Assembly (NCBI GenBank): GCA_964645005.1 | Contig: CAZXYS010000010.1 | Span: forward strand, 42,808 to 106,807 | Source: CAZXYS01 sp964645005 | GTDB lineage: Bacteria; Bacteroidota; Ignavibacteria; Kapaibacteriales; UBA2268 | Length of the DNA stretch: 64,000 nt | Direction: 5' to 3' | Shown here: positions 18,939-28,188 of the stretch, piece by piece | Numbering within the stretch: position 1 is the first letter of the stretch | Layout: every line of letters begins with the position of its first letter | The notes under the pieces: generated by a model | Seen by the model: only the letters and a program-made list of their open reading frames with translations | The model's database searches: none | What the model was told of the DNA's origin: nothing | Program-made: the position numbers and the translations under genes

Positions 18939-20065
18939 ACAATTTTCAAATACACAAAAATCTCTTTCGCCGCCCTTTCAGAAGCGCCTTTATTTCCGAT
19001 GATTTCCTTTATTTGTTTGAAATTATTCTGCAATGATTCGAAATTTTCTTTATTCTCTGATATTTCGATAATTTCTTTTGCTATTTTCTGCGGATCGATC
19101 TCATTCTGGACATATTCGCTGATTATCTCTTCCCCCGCAAGTATATTAACCATAGAGACGTATGGCAGATTTATAAGATTTTTGCCGATTATATAATTAA
19201 AAAATGAAGCGCGGTATATCATAACAAAAGGCATTCCGCAGAGCGCCGCTTCGAGAGTGCTGGTGCCTGTCTTGACAATGCCGGCGCGGCTGTTTCTCAT
19301 TAGCTGGCGGACGTCGGTTGAGATCTGCCATCCGGGATTTTCTTCCTCAATCACATCGTAATTTCTCTTATCCATAAATGGAGAAGCTGCGAGACTAAAA
19401 TCTATGTTACTATTATGTTTTCCAATAGCTTGAGAGACCTCTCTCATTATAGGAATATGTCTTTTTAATTCCTGTTTACGGCTGCCGGGCAGAAGAGCGA
19501 TAGTATTGCTGCGCTCTTCGAAAGCAGGGAATTTATCGGGGATAGTCTCATCATCCATAATCGGATGCCCGATAAATGCAGTACTCAAGCCGTAATTCTC
19601 AAAATATTCCTTCTCAAATGGAAATACCACCAGCAGTTTATCGACAGTATCGACAAGCTTCTTAGCGCGGTTTTTTCCCCATGCCCAGAGCTGGGGGGCG
19701 ATATAGTAAATAACCGGCACGCCGTATTTCTTCGCTTTGTTCGCAAGTCGAATGTTGAAACCGGGATAATCTACAGGGATAAAAGCTGAAGGTTTTTCTT
19801 TCTCAATGACTTCGACACAATCGTTAAAAACCTGCCTGAGCAGGCTGTAATTTTTGGCGACTTCCCAAAAGCCGACTATCGAGATCTTTTCCATCGGTAT
19901 GATCGACTTAAGTCCCTCATTTTCCATATTCCTGCCGCCGATACCGACGAAAGAAACATCCGGCTGGATTTCCTTCATCTTTTTCATCAGTCGAGCAGCA
20001 TGGATGTCGCCGGACGGATCGCCGGCAACTATGAGGAATTTTATTTTGTTATCATTATTTTCCAA
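18935..20065 (-). CDS. lpxB: Lipid-A-disaccharide synthase
   Basis: A 376-residue GT19 family enzyme that condenses UDP-2,3-diacylglucosamine with lipid X. Signatures: FLIVAGDPSGDIHAARLM at the N-terminus, FVGIGGRNMENEG, PSAFIPVDYPGFNIRLA, YYIAPQLWAWGKNRAK (the canonical P.vWAW..R), FIGHPIMD, IALLPGSRKQEL, and KTGTSTLEAALCGMPFVMIYR. Length and motif order are normal. The start is uncertain: the frame has an in-frame stop close upstream and the first usable initiator is TTG at 20065, with no ATG before the conserved IKFLIVAGD. The stop lies inside an R1 repeat. Confidence 0.95.
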   Translation of the reverse strand: MENNDNKIKFLIVAGDPSGDIHAARLMKKMKEIQPDVSFVGIGGRNMENEGLKSIIPMEKISIVGFWEVAKNYSLLRQVFNDCVEVIEKEKPSAFIPVDYPGFNIRLANKAKKYGVPVIYYIAPQLWAWGKNRAKKLVDTVDKLLVVFPFEKEYFENYGLSTAFIGHPIMDDETIPDKFPAFEERSNTIALLPGSRKQELKRHIPIMREVSQAIGKHNSNIDFSLAASPFMDKRNYDVIEEENPGWQISTDVRQLMRNSRAGIVKTGTSTLEAALCGMPFVMIYRASFFNYIIGKNLINLPYVSMVNILAGEEIISEYVQNEIDPQKIAKEIIEISENKENFESLQNNFKQIKEIIGNKGASERAAKEIFVYLKIV

Positions 20066-20105
20066 TGATTCGGTCTTTTTTTATTTGTTTTCATAAATAC
20101 TGACA

Positions 20106-20233
20106 GACGCTGGAGCGTCTTGTATTGCGTCCAAAAGACGCTAGAGCGTCTTGTATTTCGTTCCAACGCTAGAGCGTAGGAACGAGTGAATAGCGTCTTG
20201 TATTTCGTTCCAACGATAGAGCATTGGAACGAG
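20106..20233. repeat. Cluster of four short palindromes (R2, acgctggagcgt family)
   Basis: Four consecutive imperfect palindromes: gacgctggagcgtc, aagacgctagagcgtctt, gttccaacgctagagcg..ggaac and gttccaacgatagagc..ggaac, joined by TTGTATT spacers. Each can fold into a hairpin. The same motif recurs singly near 50779 and twice near 56050, next to other repeats. It lies between lpxB and trmO with no coding potential. Confidence 0.75.
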
Positions 20234-20248
20234 GGGAGAGTTCTTTTT

Positions 20249-20285
20249 CCCCTCCTTAATAAGGAGGGGATTAAGGGGTGGTTAA
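20249..20285 (+). repeat. Interspersed palindromic repeat R1
   Basis: This is the cleanest R1 copy: CCCTCCTTAATAAGGAGGG core, then GATTAAGGGGTGGTTAA. It sits immediately after the R2 palindrome cluster and downstream of trmO (minus strand). Confidence 0.8.
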
Positions 20286-20309
20286 TAGACTTAAGAAATA
20301 CCATCGCTG

Positions 20310-20795
20310 CTAATCCTTCGTAAATCTGTCATCGGACAACTTATGCCTGAAATCCTGCGCTTTATTCTTCAGCCAGCCTCGTGAAGCGTCCTCGAAGCTG
20401 TCCAGTTCCGGGACGTATGGTTTTATGTCCAGCAGGGGCGTTCCGTCGAGTTGATCCGGTCTTTCGAAATATACGATATTATCTTCAACCCTGATAAGTT
20501 TGACTATTGATAAGCCTATGGGATTTGGTCGTTTAGGCGATCTAATCGAGAAAACGCCGCGCGGCGTCTCACTCATAAAAGGCTTTTGGATCAATATACA
20601 TCCGCTGCTTTCATGGAAATAATAGATCAGAATGATATGTGAGAATCTCTCGATATCCTTCAGTCCGTCCTTCATTTCGGGATTGAGTTCTATCCTGCCT
20701 TCCATGCCTTCTGCGCCGAGAGGCTGGATTGGCATACCTTCCTGCGATTTGTGCGGTGTTCTTATGATTCCTACGGGCTCAAGTTCAATTTTCAT
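20310..20795 (-). CDS. trmO: tRNA (N6-threonylcarbamoyladenosine37-N6)-methyltransferase TrmO
   Basis: A 161-residue protein of the TsaA/TrmO (YaeB, VirR) family, which methylates t6A37 of some tRNAs using SAM in a single beta-barrel domain. Signatures are IGIIRTPHKSQEGMPIQP-like N-terminal block (PVGIIRTPHKSQEGMPIQP), GLKDIERFSHIILIYYFH, GVFSIRSPKRPNPIGLSIVKL and LDGTPLLDIKPYVPELDSF. All the expected family blocks are present; it is somewhat shorter than E. coli TrmO because the C-terminal extension is missing, which is common. It is transcribed divergently from dnaE across a 158-bp AT-rich gap. Confidence 0.92.
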   Translation of the reverse strand: MKIELEPVGIIRTPHKSQEGMPIQPLGAEGMEGRIELNPEMKDGLKDIERFSHIILIYYFHESSGCILIQKPFMSETPRGVFSIRSPKRPNPIGLSIVKLIRVEDNIVYFERPDQLDGTPLLDIKPYVPELDSFEDASRGWLKNKAQDFRHKLSDDRFTKD

Positions 20796-20953
20796 AATAA
20801 TTTGATTTTTAATACTTTACTAACAATGTGGAAAACTATTTTGAAATTCATATTATTACAATCTGTCAAAATTATTAAATTTGCGAATATTAATATTATC
20901 TTTACAAAAATAACTTAAAAGCTTCTATACAAAAAATGAATTAAGGATAAATC

Positions 20954-23900
20954 ATGCCTGAATTTATACATTTACATAATCATACTCATTATTCGCTGCT
21001 GGATGCGGTTCCGACGGTCAAAGAACTCATAACAGCAGCCAAAGATGACGATCAGAAAGCAATCGCGCTGACCGATCACGGCGTCATGTTCGGCTGCTAT
21101 GAATTCTACCTGACTGCTAAAAAGGAAGGGATTAAACCTATCATTGGAATGGAAGCCTACATGGCGAACGGCAGCCGTTTCGACAAAACTGCCGGAAAGA
21201 ACAGAAATGACAAATCAAAGCCCAAGAAGAAGAACTACTTTCACCTGTTGCTGCTGGCAAAGAATATAACCGGCTATAAAAATTTGATGAAGCTGACAAC
21301 GCTCGCCCACACCGAGGGCTTTTACTATAAACCGCGAATTGACAAGGAATTGCTGGAAAAATACTCTGAGGGACTTGTCTGTTCTTCCGCCTGCATCACC
21401 GGCGTACTGAATGCGCATATTGTAAGAGGCGATTACGACAGAGCCATGGAAGAAGCGAAATATTACAAGGATCTCTTTGGCGGCGATTTCTACGTTGAAA
21501 TCCAAAATCACGGACTGAAAGAAGACGAAGCTATCCTTGCGCAGGCGCCCCGCATAGCAAAGGAACTGGACATAAAGCTTGTCTGCACCAATGATATTCA
21601 TTATATCAAGCAGGATCATGCGGTTGCCCACAATGTGCTGCTAAATATCCGCGATGTCACTTCAGCAACCGCCGGACAGATAGATGTAAGGGATCTGCGA
21701 TACCGCACCCCGCAGATGTTCTATAAATCTGCTCAGCAGATGCACGATCTTTTCAAGGATTATCCGGAGGCGATAGAATCCACCCTTGAAATTGCGGATA
21801 AATGCAATGTCGAGTTCAGCGGTGAGATGCACATGCCTCAATTTAATATCCCAAAAGATTCACACTCCGAGACTCTGGCTGACTATCTCAGGGAACTGAC
21901 CTATAAAGGACTTGAAGAGAAATTCGGCGAAATAACTGATGAATACAGGCAGCGCGCCGACCTCGAACTGAAGATCATTGAAGAGATGGACTTTCCCGGC
22001 TATTTTCTTATTGTCTGGGATTTCATCCGCGCAGCAAAGGAACTCGATGTCCGCGTAGGTCCGGGCAGAGGTTCGGCGGCTGGCAGCCTTGTCGCCTATG
22101 CGCTGGAAATTACGAATATCGATCCGCTTCAATACGACCTGCTTTTCGAACGCTTCCTGAATCCCGCGCGTGTGAATATGCCTGATATAGACATTGACTT
22201 CCAGGATGACAAGAGGGAAAAAGTTATCAATTACGTTAAGGATGTTTACGGCGAGGAAGCTGTGGCGCAGATCATAACTTTCGGTACACTGTCCACTCGG
22301 GCGGCATTGAAGGATGTAGGGCGTGTGCTTGGCATTGACCATAATAAGATCAATGATATTAATAAAAATATCCCTGTAGTTCAGGGCAGGGTTACGCCGT
22401 TGAAAGATGCCATAGAACTGCCCGAACTGAAATGGCTGAAAGAAAGCAGCGATACCAAAGAGAAAGATTTGATTGAATTCGCTAAAGTGCTGGAAGGTAA
22501 GATCCGCAACGCTTCCACTCATGCCGCGGGCGTGGTCATAGCTCCCGGCGATTTGACGGACTACGTACCGCTGTATAAGCCGTCTAAATCGAAGGATCAG
22601 AGCGTCAAGATAGCTACCCAGTATTCCATGAACGAACTGGATAAAGCCGGTTTGCTTAAAATGGATTTCCTTGGTTTGAGAACCCTTACTATAATAGACA
22701 ATGCTCTGGAAATGATAAAACATAATCATGATAAAGACATAAACATTGATGAAATTGAATTTAATGATAGAAAGACTTATGACCTGCTCGGAGCGGGAAA
22801 TACTCTCGGCGTGTTCCAGTTTGAATCCGGCGGGATGCAGGACTATCTCTGCCAGCTCAAGCCTCAGAATCTTGAGGAAATTGCGGCTATGAATGCACTC
22901 TACCGACCCGGACCAATGGAAAATATCCCTAGTTATATAAAAAGAAAATTCGGAAAGGAAAAAATCGAATATCTGCATCCAATAATGAAAAAATCTCTTG
23001 AGAAAACCTACGGCATAATTGTTTACCAGGAACAGGTAATGCAGCTCGTGCAGGATATTGCCGGTTTCTCGCTTGGCGAAGCGGATAAACTCAGGCGCGC
23101 GATGGGCAAGAAAAAATTGAAGCTTATGGCTCAACAAAAACCAAAATTTATTGCTGGCGCCAAAGAAAAAGGAATCGATAAGAAGCTTGCCGAGGAAATA
23201 TTCGAGTTGATAAATAAATTCGCATCCTATGGCTTCAATAAATCGCACTCGGTGGCTTATTCTTACGTGGCTTACCAAACGGCATGGCTGAAAGCAAACT
23301 ATCCTGCGGAATTCTTCGCCGCTAACATGACCGCTGAACTGAATTCACAGGAAAAAATAGTCGCTCTGATAGACGACGCTAAGCGCTTCGGCATAGAGGT
23401 GCTTCCGCCGGATGTGAACAAGCCTCTGCCGGACTTCCGCGCGGAAGGATATGAGATTTTCTTCAGCATGGCGGCGATAAAGAATTTCGGTGTGCCCGCC
23501 TGCGAGAGTATAGTTAAAGCTCGTGAAGAGAAGCCATTTACCTCATTTTTCGATTTTGCAGCGAGAGTTGATACACGATTGATCAATAAGCAAGCATTTG
23601 AGGCGCTGGTATGTTCCGGCGCTTTCGATTCGCTGCACCCGAACAGGGCGGCGCTGTGGGAATCTATAGAATCCGCTCTGAGCTATTCTCATTCGATAAA
23701 TCAGAACAATGCCCAAGAAGAGAGCCTCTTCGGCGAAAAATCAGATGCGGCAACCAAAGAACCGGAAATTCCGGATGTGGATGAATGGGCTGAAAATGAC
23801 AGGCTTAAGTGGGAGAAAGACGTACTCAATTTCTATGTCAGCGGGCATCCGCTGAACGAATACCGTCCGTTTCTTAATTCCCTTGTGACGCTTAATTTCG

Positions 23901-24442
23901 GCGATAAGGGAAGCAATATGATTGGTCAGGAAGTGCGCGTTGCAGGCATTGTCAATCATGTCCGCAAGAAACTGGACAAGAAGAATAACACTATCGCCTT
24001 CGTCATGCTCGAAGACCTGAAAGGTAAAGCCGAATGTATCTTCTGGAGTAAGACTTATGCGAAATTCAGCAATTATTTGTACGATGACGCGGTTATCATG
24101 TGTCTCGGCAAATCCGAGATGGGTAATGATATGATCAAAGTAGTGGTGGACGAAGTCCTGTCAATTGAGGAAGCCGTCAAGAAATACGCCAGCGGCTACA
24201 AGCTCTGGATAGACATCGACAGGCATGATGCGGAAACCATCAACAACATCTATAACCGCTTCCAAAACGATAAAGCGCCATCAACCCGGATTTTGTTCAA
24301 TGTTTACAGTAAAACCAACGACTACAGGAAGATGTATCTGGCGGACAATGTGCATATACCTCTGGACAAAGAGACCGCGACCGAATTGATTAATATATTC
24401 GGGCAGAATTCCGTCGGCTTTCTGACGGGTAATAAAATGTGA
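20954..24442 (+). CDS. dnaE: DNA polymerase III alpha subunit
   Basis: A 1162-residue DnaE, the replicative polymerase. The N-terminal PHP domain starts FIHLHNHTHYSLLDAVPTV (residues ~4-22) and continues with ALTDHGVMFG. The C-family polymerase core has GPGRGSAAGSLVAYAL, the catalytic PDIDIDFQDDKRE, THAAGVVIAPGDL, FQFESGGMQDYL, YRPGPMENIP and FNKSHSVAYSYVAYQTAWLK. A helix-hairpin-helix region follows (ERLINKQAFEALVCSGAFDSL-like), and a C-terminal OB-fold (VRVAGIVNHVRKKLDKKNNTIAFVMLEDL). AAGGA precedes the ATG. Length and motifs are normal; no intein or frameshift was seen. Confidence 0.98.
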   Translation: MPEFIHLHNHTHYSLLDAVPTVKELITAAKDDDQKAIALTDHGVMFGCYEFYLTAKKEGIKPIIGMEAYMANGSRFDKTAGKNRNDKSKPKKKNYFHLLLLAKNITGYKNLMKLTTLAHTEGFYYKPRIDKELLEKYSEGLVCSSACITGVLNAHIVRGDYDRAMEEAKYYKDLFGGDFYVEIQNHGLKEDEAILAQAPRIAKELDIKLVCTNDIHYIKQDHAVAHNVLLNIRDVTSATAGQIDVRDLRYRTPQMFYKSAQQMHDLFKDYPEAIESTLEIADKCNVEFSGEMHMPQFNIPKDSHSETLADYLRELTYKGLEEKFGEITDEYRQRADLELKIIEEMDFPGYFLIVWDFIRAAKELDVRVGPGRGSAAGSLVAYALEITNIDPLQYDLLFERFLNPARVNMPDIDIDFQDDKREKVINYVKDVYGEEAVAQIITFGTLSTRAALKDVGRVLGIDHNKINDINKNIPVVQGRVTPLKDAIELPELKWLKESSDTKEKDLIEFAKVLEGKIRNASTHAAGVVIAPGDLTDYVPLYKPSKSKDQSVKIATQYSMNELDKAGLLKMDFLGLRTLTIIDNALEMIKHNHDKDINIDEIEFNDRKTYDLLGAGNTLGVFQFESGGMQDYLCQLKPQNLEEIAAMNALYRPGPMENIPSYIKRKFGKEKIEYLHPIMKKSLEKTYGIIVYQEQVMQLVQDIAGFSLGEADKLRRAMGKKKLKLMAQQKPKFIAGAKEKGIDKKLAEEIFELINKFASYGFNKSHSVAYSYVAYQTAWLKANYPAEFFAANMTAELNSQEKIVALIDDAKRFGIEVLPPDVNKPLPDFRAEGYEIFFSMAAIKNFGVPACESIVKAREEKPFTSFFDFAARVDTRLINKQAFEALVCSGAFDSLHPNRAALWESIESALSYSHSINQNNAQEESLFGEKSDAATKEPEIPDVDEWAENDRLKWEKDVLNFYVSGHPLNEYRPFLNSLVTLNFGDKGSNMIGQEVRVAGIVNHVRKKLDKKNNTIAFVMLEDLKGKAECIFWSKTYAKFSNYLYDDAVIMCLGKSEMGNDMIKVVVDEVLSIEEAVKKYASGYKLWIDIDRHDAETINNIYNRFQNDKAPSTRILFNVYSKTNDYRKMYLADNVHIPLDKETATELINIFGQNSVGFLTGNKM

Positions 24443-24525
24443 GATTTAATCCAATTTTCTCAATAGCAATATGTTATATCAAACTAAAATAATTAAACTT
24501 AATAATTTAACCATCTTTATCTTTT

Positions 24526-24560
24526 CCCCTCCTTGATAAGGAGGGGATAAAGGGGCGGTT
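24526..24560 (+). repeat. Interspersed palindromic repeat R1
   Basis: CCCTCCTTGATAAGGAGGG core followed by GATAAAGGGGCGGTT, about 85 bp after dnaE. It differs from the consensus by one base in the loop and one in the tail. Confidence 0.75.
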
Positions 24561-24686
24561 CTTCTAAGTTGTGGATATGTATAAAGTTGGTACTAAAGAT
24601 TGTATTTAATGAATATACTGGTTTAACACTTATAAACCCTGTCAATCGTAAGCAAATAAAAATATTAAATTCAATAGAGCAAAGGT

Positions 24687-24866
24687 ATGTGGAAAACAAT
24701 TTTATCATGGATTATTGCACTAATTGCAGCATCTATAGTACTATTGATGATTTTACAATTGATTTTCGGACTAACAGAATTTTTCTTTAAATTCATACTC
24801 TTAATTCCGTTGATAATTATTGCAATTCCAATTTATTTGATAGTTAAGAAAAAGTTCTTTTCATGA
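24687..24866 (+). CDS. Small two-helix membrane protein
   Basis: A 59-codon ORF starting MWKTILSWIIALIAAS, with two hydrophobic stretches (about 4-27 and 36-53) separated by LTEFFFKF and ending in a basic KKKFFS tail. The composition is clearly that of an inner-membrane protein rather than random AT-rich DNA. An AAAGG motif lies immediately before the ATG, closer than ideal. It sits 49 bp upstream of the DUF6588-like gene on the same strand. No family is recognised. Confidence 0.5.
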   Translation: MWKTILSWIIALIAASIVLLMILQLIFGLTEFFFKFILLIPLIIIAIPIYLIVKKKFFS

Positions 24867-24915
24867 TGAAAATTCAATGATCTTATTGGATTATCCATTT
24901 ATCAAAAGGAAATAA

Positions 24916-26229
24916 ATGAAAAAAATTCTGCTTCTCATAATATTCTTAACATTACCCGGACTGGCTCGGGCACAAAATCCTAACATGGCGAGCCAGTGGT
25001 CGATAGATCTCACGCGCTCGTTCAGCAAAGATATATTCGATCTCAACGGCGTTCCTTACCTGCAGCCAATGGTTAAAGCAGTAAATGCTACATCCAACGC
25101 ACGATTTTTCAACAGCGCTTATATCCCGGAAGATGTAGATAAACCCTATTTTAAGATCAGTTTTAACGGGATGTACGGTTTTGTCAGAGATGATATGAAA
25201 TCCTACAGTCCGAGCTTCCCTATAGAAGAATTTTCCCCAACCAAAGTTTCCCAATATGGGCAGATTGATTTTGTAAACGGTACAGTAAACATTCAAGATA
25301 CTGCCGGGTTAATAAGCTATTTGTTTAAAACTTTACTTTATGATGGTGTTCAGCAGGGGAAATTAAATCCACCCGATGAATCATCAACAATTTTAGGGGG
25401 GCAGGCGTCGAATTTTAAACTTGACAGTGCTGTTTTAGCTGATCTTGCAAAAGAACACCCTGTTTACCCATTTTTGCCTGATCACATGCAGGATTCGGTA
25501 ATAAATGTTTTAGGAGATTTACCCAATTTATTTGTATTTCCTGATGGAGCAAATATGAATTCCATCTTTGCCTATATCCCACAAATTGAAATGGGCGCAC
25601 TCTGGGGAACCGAATTGCTGATAAGAGGTATTCCGCCTGTCGATCTCGGTGAGGAAATAGGCGATTTCGCTTTCTGGGGGATAGCGCTGAAACACAGCAT
25701 TTCTCAGTATTTCGATGATTTCCCATTCGATCTTGCTATACAGGGTGCTTATCAGGGGACACATCTGGAGAATACAATTGGCGTCACTAATGCCGAATTG
25801 ACATCCAATGCGACATTCTGGAACGCAAATATACACGCAGGTAAGAAATTTGATAACATAATAGAAGTATATACAGGGCTTTCGTTTGAACAGATAAACA
25901 TTACTGCGGATTACAAATATTATCTACCTGTAACTCTTCAGTGGCAGTTGGGATTGGTTAAATTGGATACTGTGAGAAATGAACTTGTTGCCGATCCCGA
26001 GAACGGCTATCCTGGTGATACAAAGCCTCAGACATCGGTTGTGACACTGTCTGATTTTAATATTAAATTTATATTGGGACTCGCAAAAACTATTGGCCCA
26101 GTCACGATCTATGTAGATTATAACTATAGCGAATTCAGTATATTTAGTTTCGGTGTGCAGGCGCGCTTTAGCGGCTTATTTAATTTTGAAGGAGACAGGA
26201 GAAATTATGGTGAAAATAATCGACGGTAA
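24916..26229 (+). CDS. DUF6588-like exported protein, probable outer-membrane beta-barrel
   Basis: A 437-residue protein with a signal peptide (1-19, ending ARAQ). The N-terminal pattern (NGVPYLQPMVKAVNATSNARFFNSAYIP, then a soluble beta region) and a C-terminal half of alternating strands ending GPVTIYVDYNYSEFSIFSFGVQARF fit the DUF6588 family of Bacteroidota outer-membrane proteins. The function of this family is unknown. A poorly conserved, repeat-free middle contains several acidic loops. The last 23 bases overlap the folD start, so translation of the two genes may be coupled. Family assignment is by pattern only. Confidence 0.7.
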   Translation: MKKILLLIIFLTLPGLARAQNPNMASQWSIDLTRSFSKDIFDLNGVPYLQPMVKAVNATSNARFFNSAYIPEDVDKPYFKISFNGMYGFVRDDMKSYSPSFPIEEFSPTKVSQYGQIDFVNGTVNIQDTAGLISYLFKTLLYDGVQQGKLNPPDESSTILGGQASNFKLDSAVLADLAKEHPVYPFLPDHMQDSVINVLGDLPNLFVFPDGANMNSIFAYIPQIEMGALWGTELLIRGIPPVDLGEEIGDFAFWGIALKHSISQYFDDFPFDLAIQGAYQGTHLENTIGVTNAELTSNATFWNANIHAGKKFDNIIEVYTGLSFEQINITADYKYYLPVTLQWQLGLVKLDTVRNELVADPENGYPGDTKPQTSVVTLSDFNIKFILGLAKTIGPVTIYVDYNYSEFSIFSFGVQARFSGLFNFEGDRRNYGENNRR

Positions 26230-27100
26230 AGCTATCTCAGCCCAAATCAGGGAGGAATTAAAAGTAAAAGCGGAAGAATTATACAACAATAAAGGTATAA
26301 AGCCCGGTCTGGCGCTGCTGTTGGTCGGCGAGGATCCTGCTTCACAGGTTTACGTCCGCGGTAAGGAAAGAGTCTGTGGCGAACTCGGCTATCATTCTAT
26401 AGTTGAGCGCTGGTCGGAAGATGCCTCCGAGCGGCAGGTTCTCGACCAGGTCGAAAAATGGAACAATGACCCTGGTATCCATGGCATATTAGTCCAGTTA
26501 CCGCTGCCGAAGCATATAGATTCCGATAAGGTCCTGCTAAAAATTTCACCGGACAAAGACGTTGACGGCTTCCACCCGGAAAATCTGGGCAGACTGATGA
26601 CCGGTATCCCCCGCTTTGTTTCATGTACGCCTCAGGGGATCATGGAACTGCTGAAGCGTTCGGAAATTAATTTGAAAGGGAAACACGCAGTTGTAGTCGG
26701 CAGGAGCAACATTGTCGGCAAGCCCGTCGCTAATCTTTTATACCAGAAAAACAAGGACGCTAATGCAATTGTGACAATCTGCCACAGCGCCGCCGAAGAC
26801 CTGAGCTGTTATACAAAACAGGCGGATGTGCTGATAGCGGCGGTCGGCTCGCCCGGTTTAATAAAAGCTGATGATGTAAAAGACGGCGTAGTCGTCATAG
26901 ATGTAGGCACAAACAGGGTGGACGATCCCACAGCCAAGAAAGGATACCGCCTGACCGGCGATGTCGATTTCGAAAATGTGAAGGAGAAGGCATCGGCTAT
27001 AACGCCTGTTCCCGGGGGCGTAGGACCTATGACAATAGCTATGCTCATGAAAAACACTTATTTATCGGCGGTGTATTCATCAAATGAGGATGACTTGTAG
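26207..27100 (+). CDS. folD: Bifunctional methylenetetrahydrofolate dehydrogenase/cyclohydrolase
   Basis: A 297-residue FolD interconverting 5,10-methylene-, methenyl- and 10-formyl-THF for purine and formyl-Met synthesis in the cytoplasm. Signatures: IIDGKAISAQIREEL, GLALLLVGEDPASQVYVRGK (catalytic YVRxK with Tyr and Lys), GILVQLPLPKHID, DVDGFHPENLGRL, AVVVGRSNIVGKPVANLL (NADP-binding) and TPVPGGVGPMTIAMLMKNT. I chose the ATG at 26207, preceded by AAGGAGA, over in-frame starts further upstream inside the previous gene, because the conserved N-terminus begins right after it. It overlaps the previous gene by 23 bases. Confidence 0.97.
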   Translation: MVKIIDGKAISAQIREELKVKAEELYNNKGIKPGLALLLVGEDPASQVYVRGKERVCGELGYHSIVERWSEDASERQVLDQVEKWNNDPGIHGILVQLPLPKHIDSDKVLLKISPDKDVDGFHPENLGRLMTGIPRFVSCTPQGIMELLKRSEINLKGKHAVVVGRSNIVGKPVANLLYQKNKDANAIVTICHSAAEDLSCYTKQADVLIAAVGSPGLIKADDVKDGVVVIDVGTNRVDDPTAKKGYRLTGDVDFENVKEKASAITPVPGGVGPMTIAMLMKNTYLSAVYSSNEDDL

Positions 27101-27261
27101 GAACAATGGCTAAGGAATTCATCATTACGAACGGAATGAATTGAGTTGAGGTATCCTGGATGCCCGTAGATACCGGATTATTCGATACGCTCAAAATGAT
27201 GTTTACAAGGCACCGACTTGTTGGACAACATGTAATTAATCGAAAAAATTGATTTAAACCT

Positions 27262-28002
27262 ATGGCTAAGAGAAAAGAAGAAATGGAAATAATCTTCGAT
27301 GATGAAGATATTATAGTAATATCAAAACCGGCAAATGAATTAACTATACCGGACAGATTCAACAAAGCTCTGGCAAATGTCCTTCAGGAGCTCAGGGAGC
27401 AATTTGATAACGTGTTGACAGTCCACAGGCTCGACAAAGAGACGAGCGGCGTGATGGTTTTTGCAAGAACCAAGGAAGCTCATAAGGAGCTTAACCGTCA
27501 GTTCCTTGAGAAGGAGGTGGATAAGACCTACCATGCGATAGTTTCCGGCATTCCGGACGGAGATGAACTTCCCATAGATATACCGCTGCTGCCCCATCCC
27601 TCGAAAAAAGGGCAGATGATCCCCTCGGTCAGAGGAAAGGAATCTTTGACCTATATAAAAGTTTTAGAGCGATTCCGCCATGCCACATTGATAGAAGCAA
27701 AGCCGGAAACAGGTCGCCAGCACCAGATAAGAGTGCATTGCTCGGCTGTTGGTTATCCGCTGCTTACAGATGAACTGTATGGAAAAAATAATAAATTTTA
27801 TGTCTCATCGGTTAAGAAGAAATTCAATCTGAAAAAGGGAACCGAGGAACATCCTATTCTATCGAGGCTTAGCCTGCATGCTTATAATATTGAATTCAGC
27901 CATCCACTTACCAGCGAGAGAATAAATTTCACTTCGGATTACCCAAAAGATTTTAAGGCTGCGCTTCAGGTACTCAGAAAATATTCCTATATGGAAATAT
28001 AA
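27262..28002 (+). CDS. RluA family pseudouridine synthase
   Basis: A 246-residue RNA pseudouridine synthase. The catalytic block VHRLDKETSGVMVFARTKEAH has the nucleophilic Asp (Asp58), followed by KTYHAIVSG, LIEAKPETGRQHQIRVHCSAVGYPLLTDELYG and LSLHAYNIEFSHPLT, all standard for the RluA/RluC/RluD/TruC branch. There is no N-terminal S4 domain, so the 246-residue length fits TruC/RluA-like single-domain members. Whether the target is rRNA or tRNA cannot be told. It is not tightly linked to folD; the 161-bp gap shows no terminator. Confidence 0.93.
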   Translation: MAKRKEEMEIIFDDEDIIVISKPANELTIPDRFNKALANVLQELREQFDNVLTVHRLDKETSGVMVFARTKEAHKELNRQFLEKEVDKTYHAIVSGIPDGDELPIDIPLLPHPSKKGQMIPSVRGKESLTYIKVLERFRHATLIEAKPETGRQHQIRVHCSAVGYPLLTDELYGKNNKFYVSSVKKKFNLKKGTEEHPILSRLSLHAYNIEFSHPLTSERINFTSDYPKDFKAALQVLRKYSYMEI

Positions 28003-28188
28003 TTTCATTAAAACCAAGATATTATGCAAAATCAGTATAATAACTGAACGTCTCATATTCAGATATTTAATTTTTTTTGTAACTTTTCACTATCTCACTG
28101 TTTCTTTTAATTGGAAAAATGTGCAACTTTGTAATTTGTACATTTACAAAATGCGAAATATCAATATTATTAATAAAAAGGTGTAACG

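Noticed and set aside
20041..20304. Minus-strand open frame over the R2/R1 cluster
   Set aside because: Its sequence is made of the palindromic repeats and overlaps the lpxB start in another frame.
21860..23278. Long minus-strand open frame antisense to dnaE
   Set aside because: It lies entirely inside the polymerase core, whose plus-strand protein shows all conserved motifs; the antisense sequence has no recognisable domain and is a codon-bias shadow.
26153..26206. Longer FolD start
   Set aside because: The upstream codons lie within the previous gene and are not FolD-like; a good ribosome site precedes ATG 26207.
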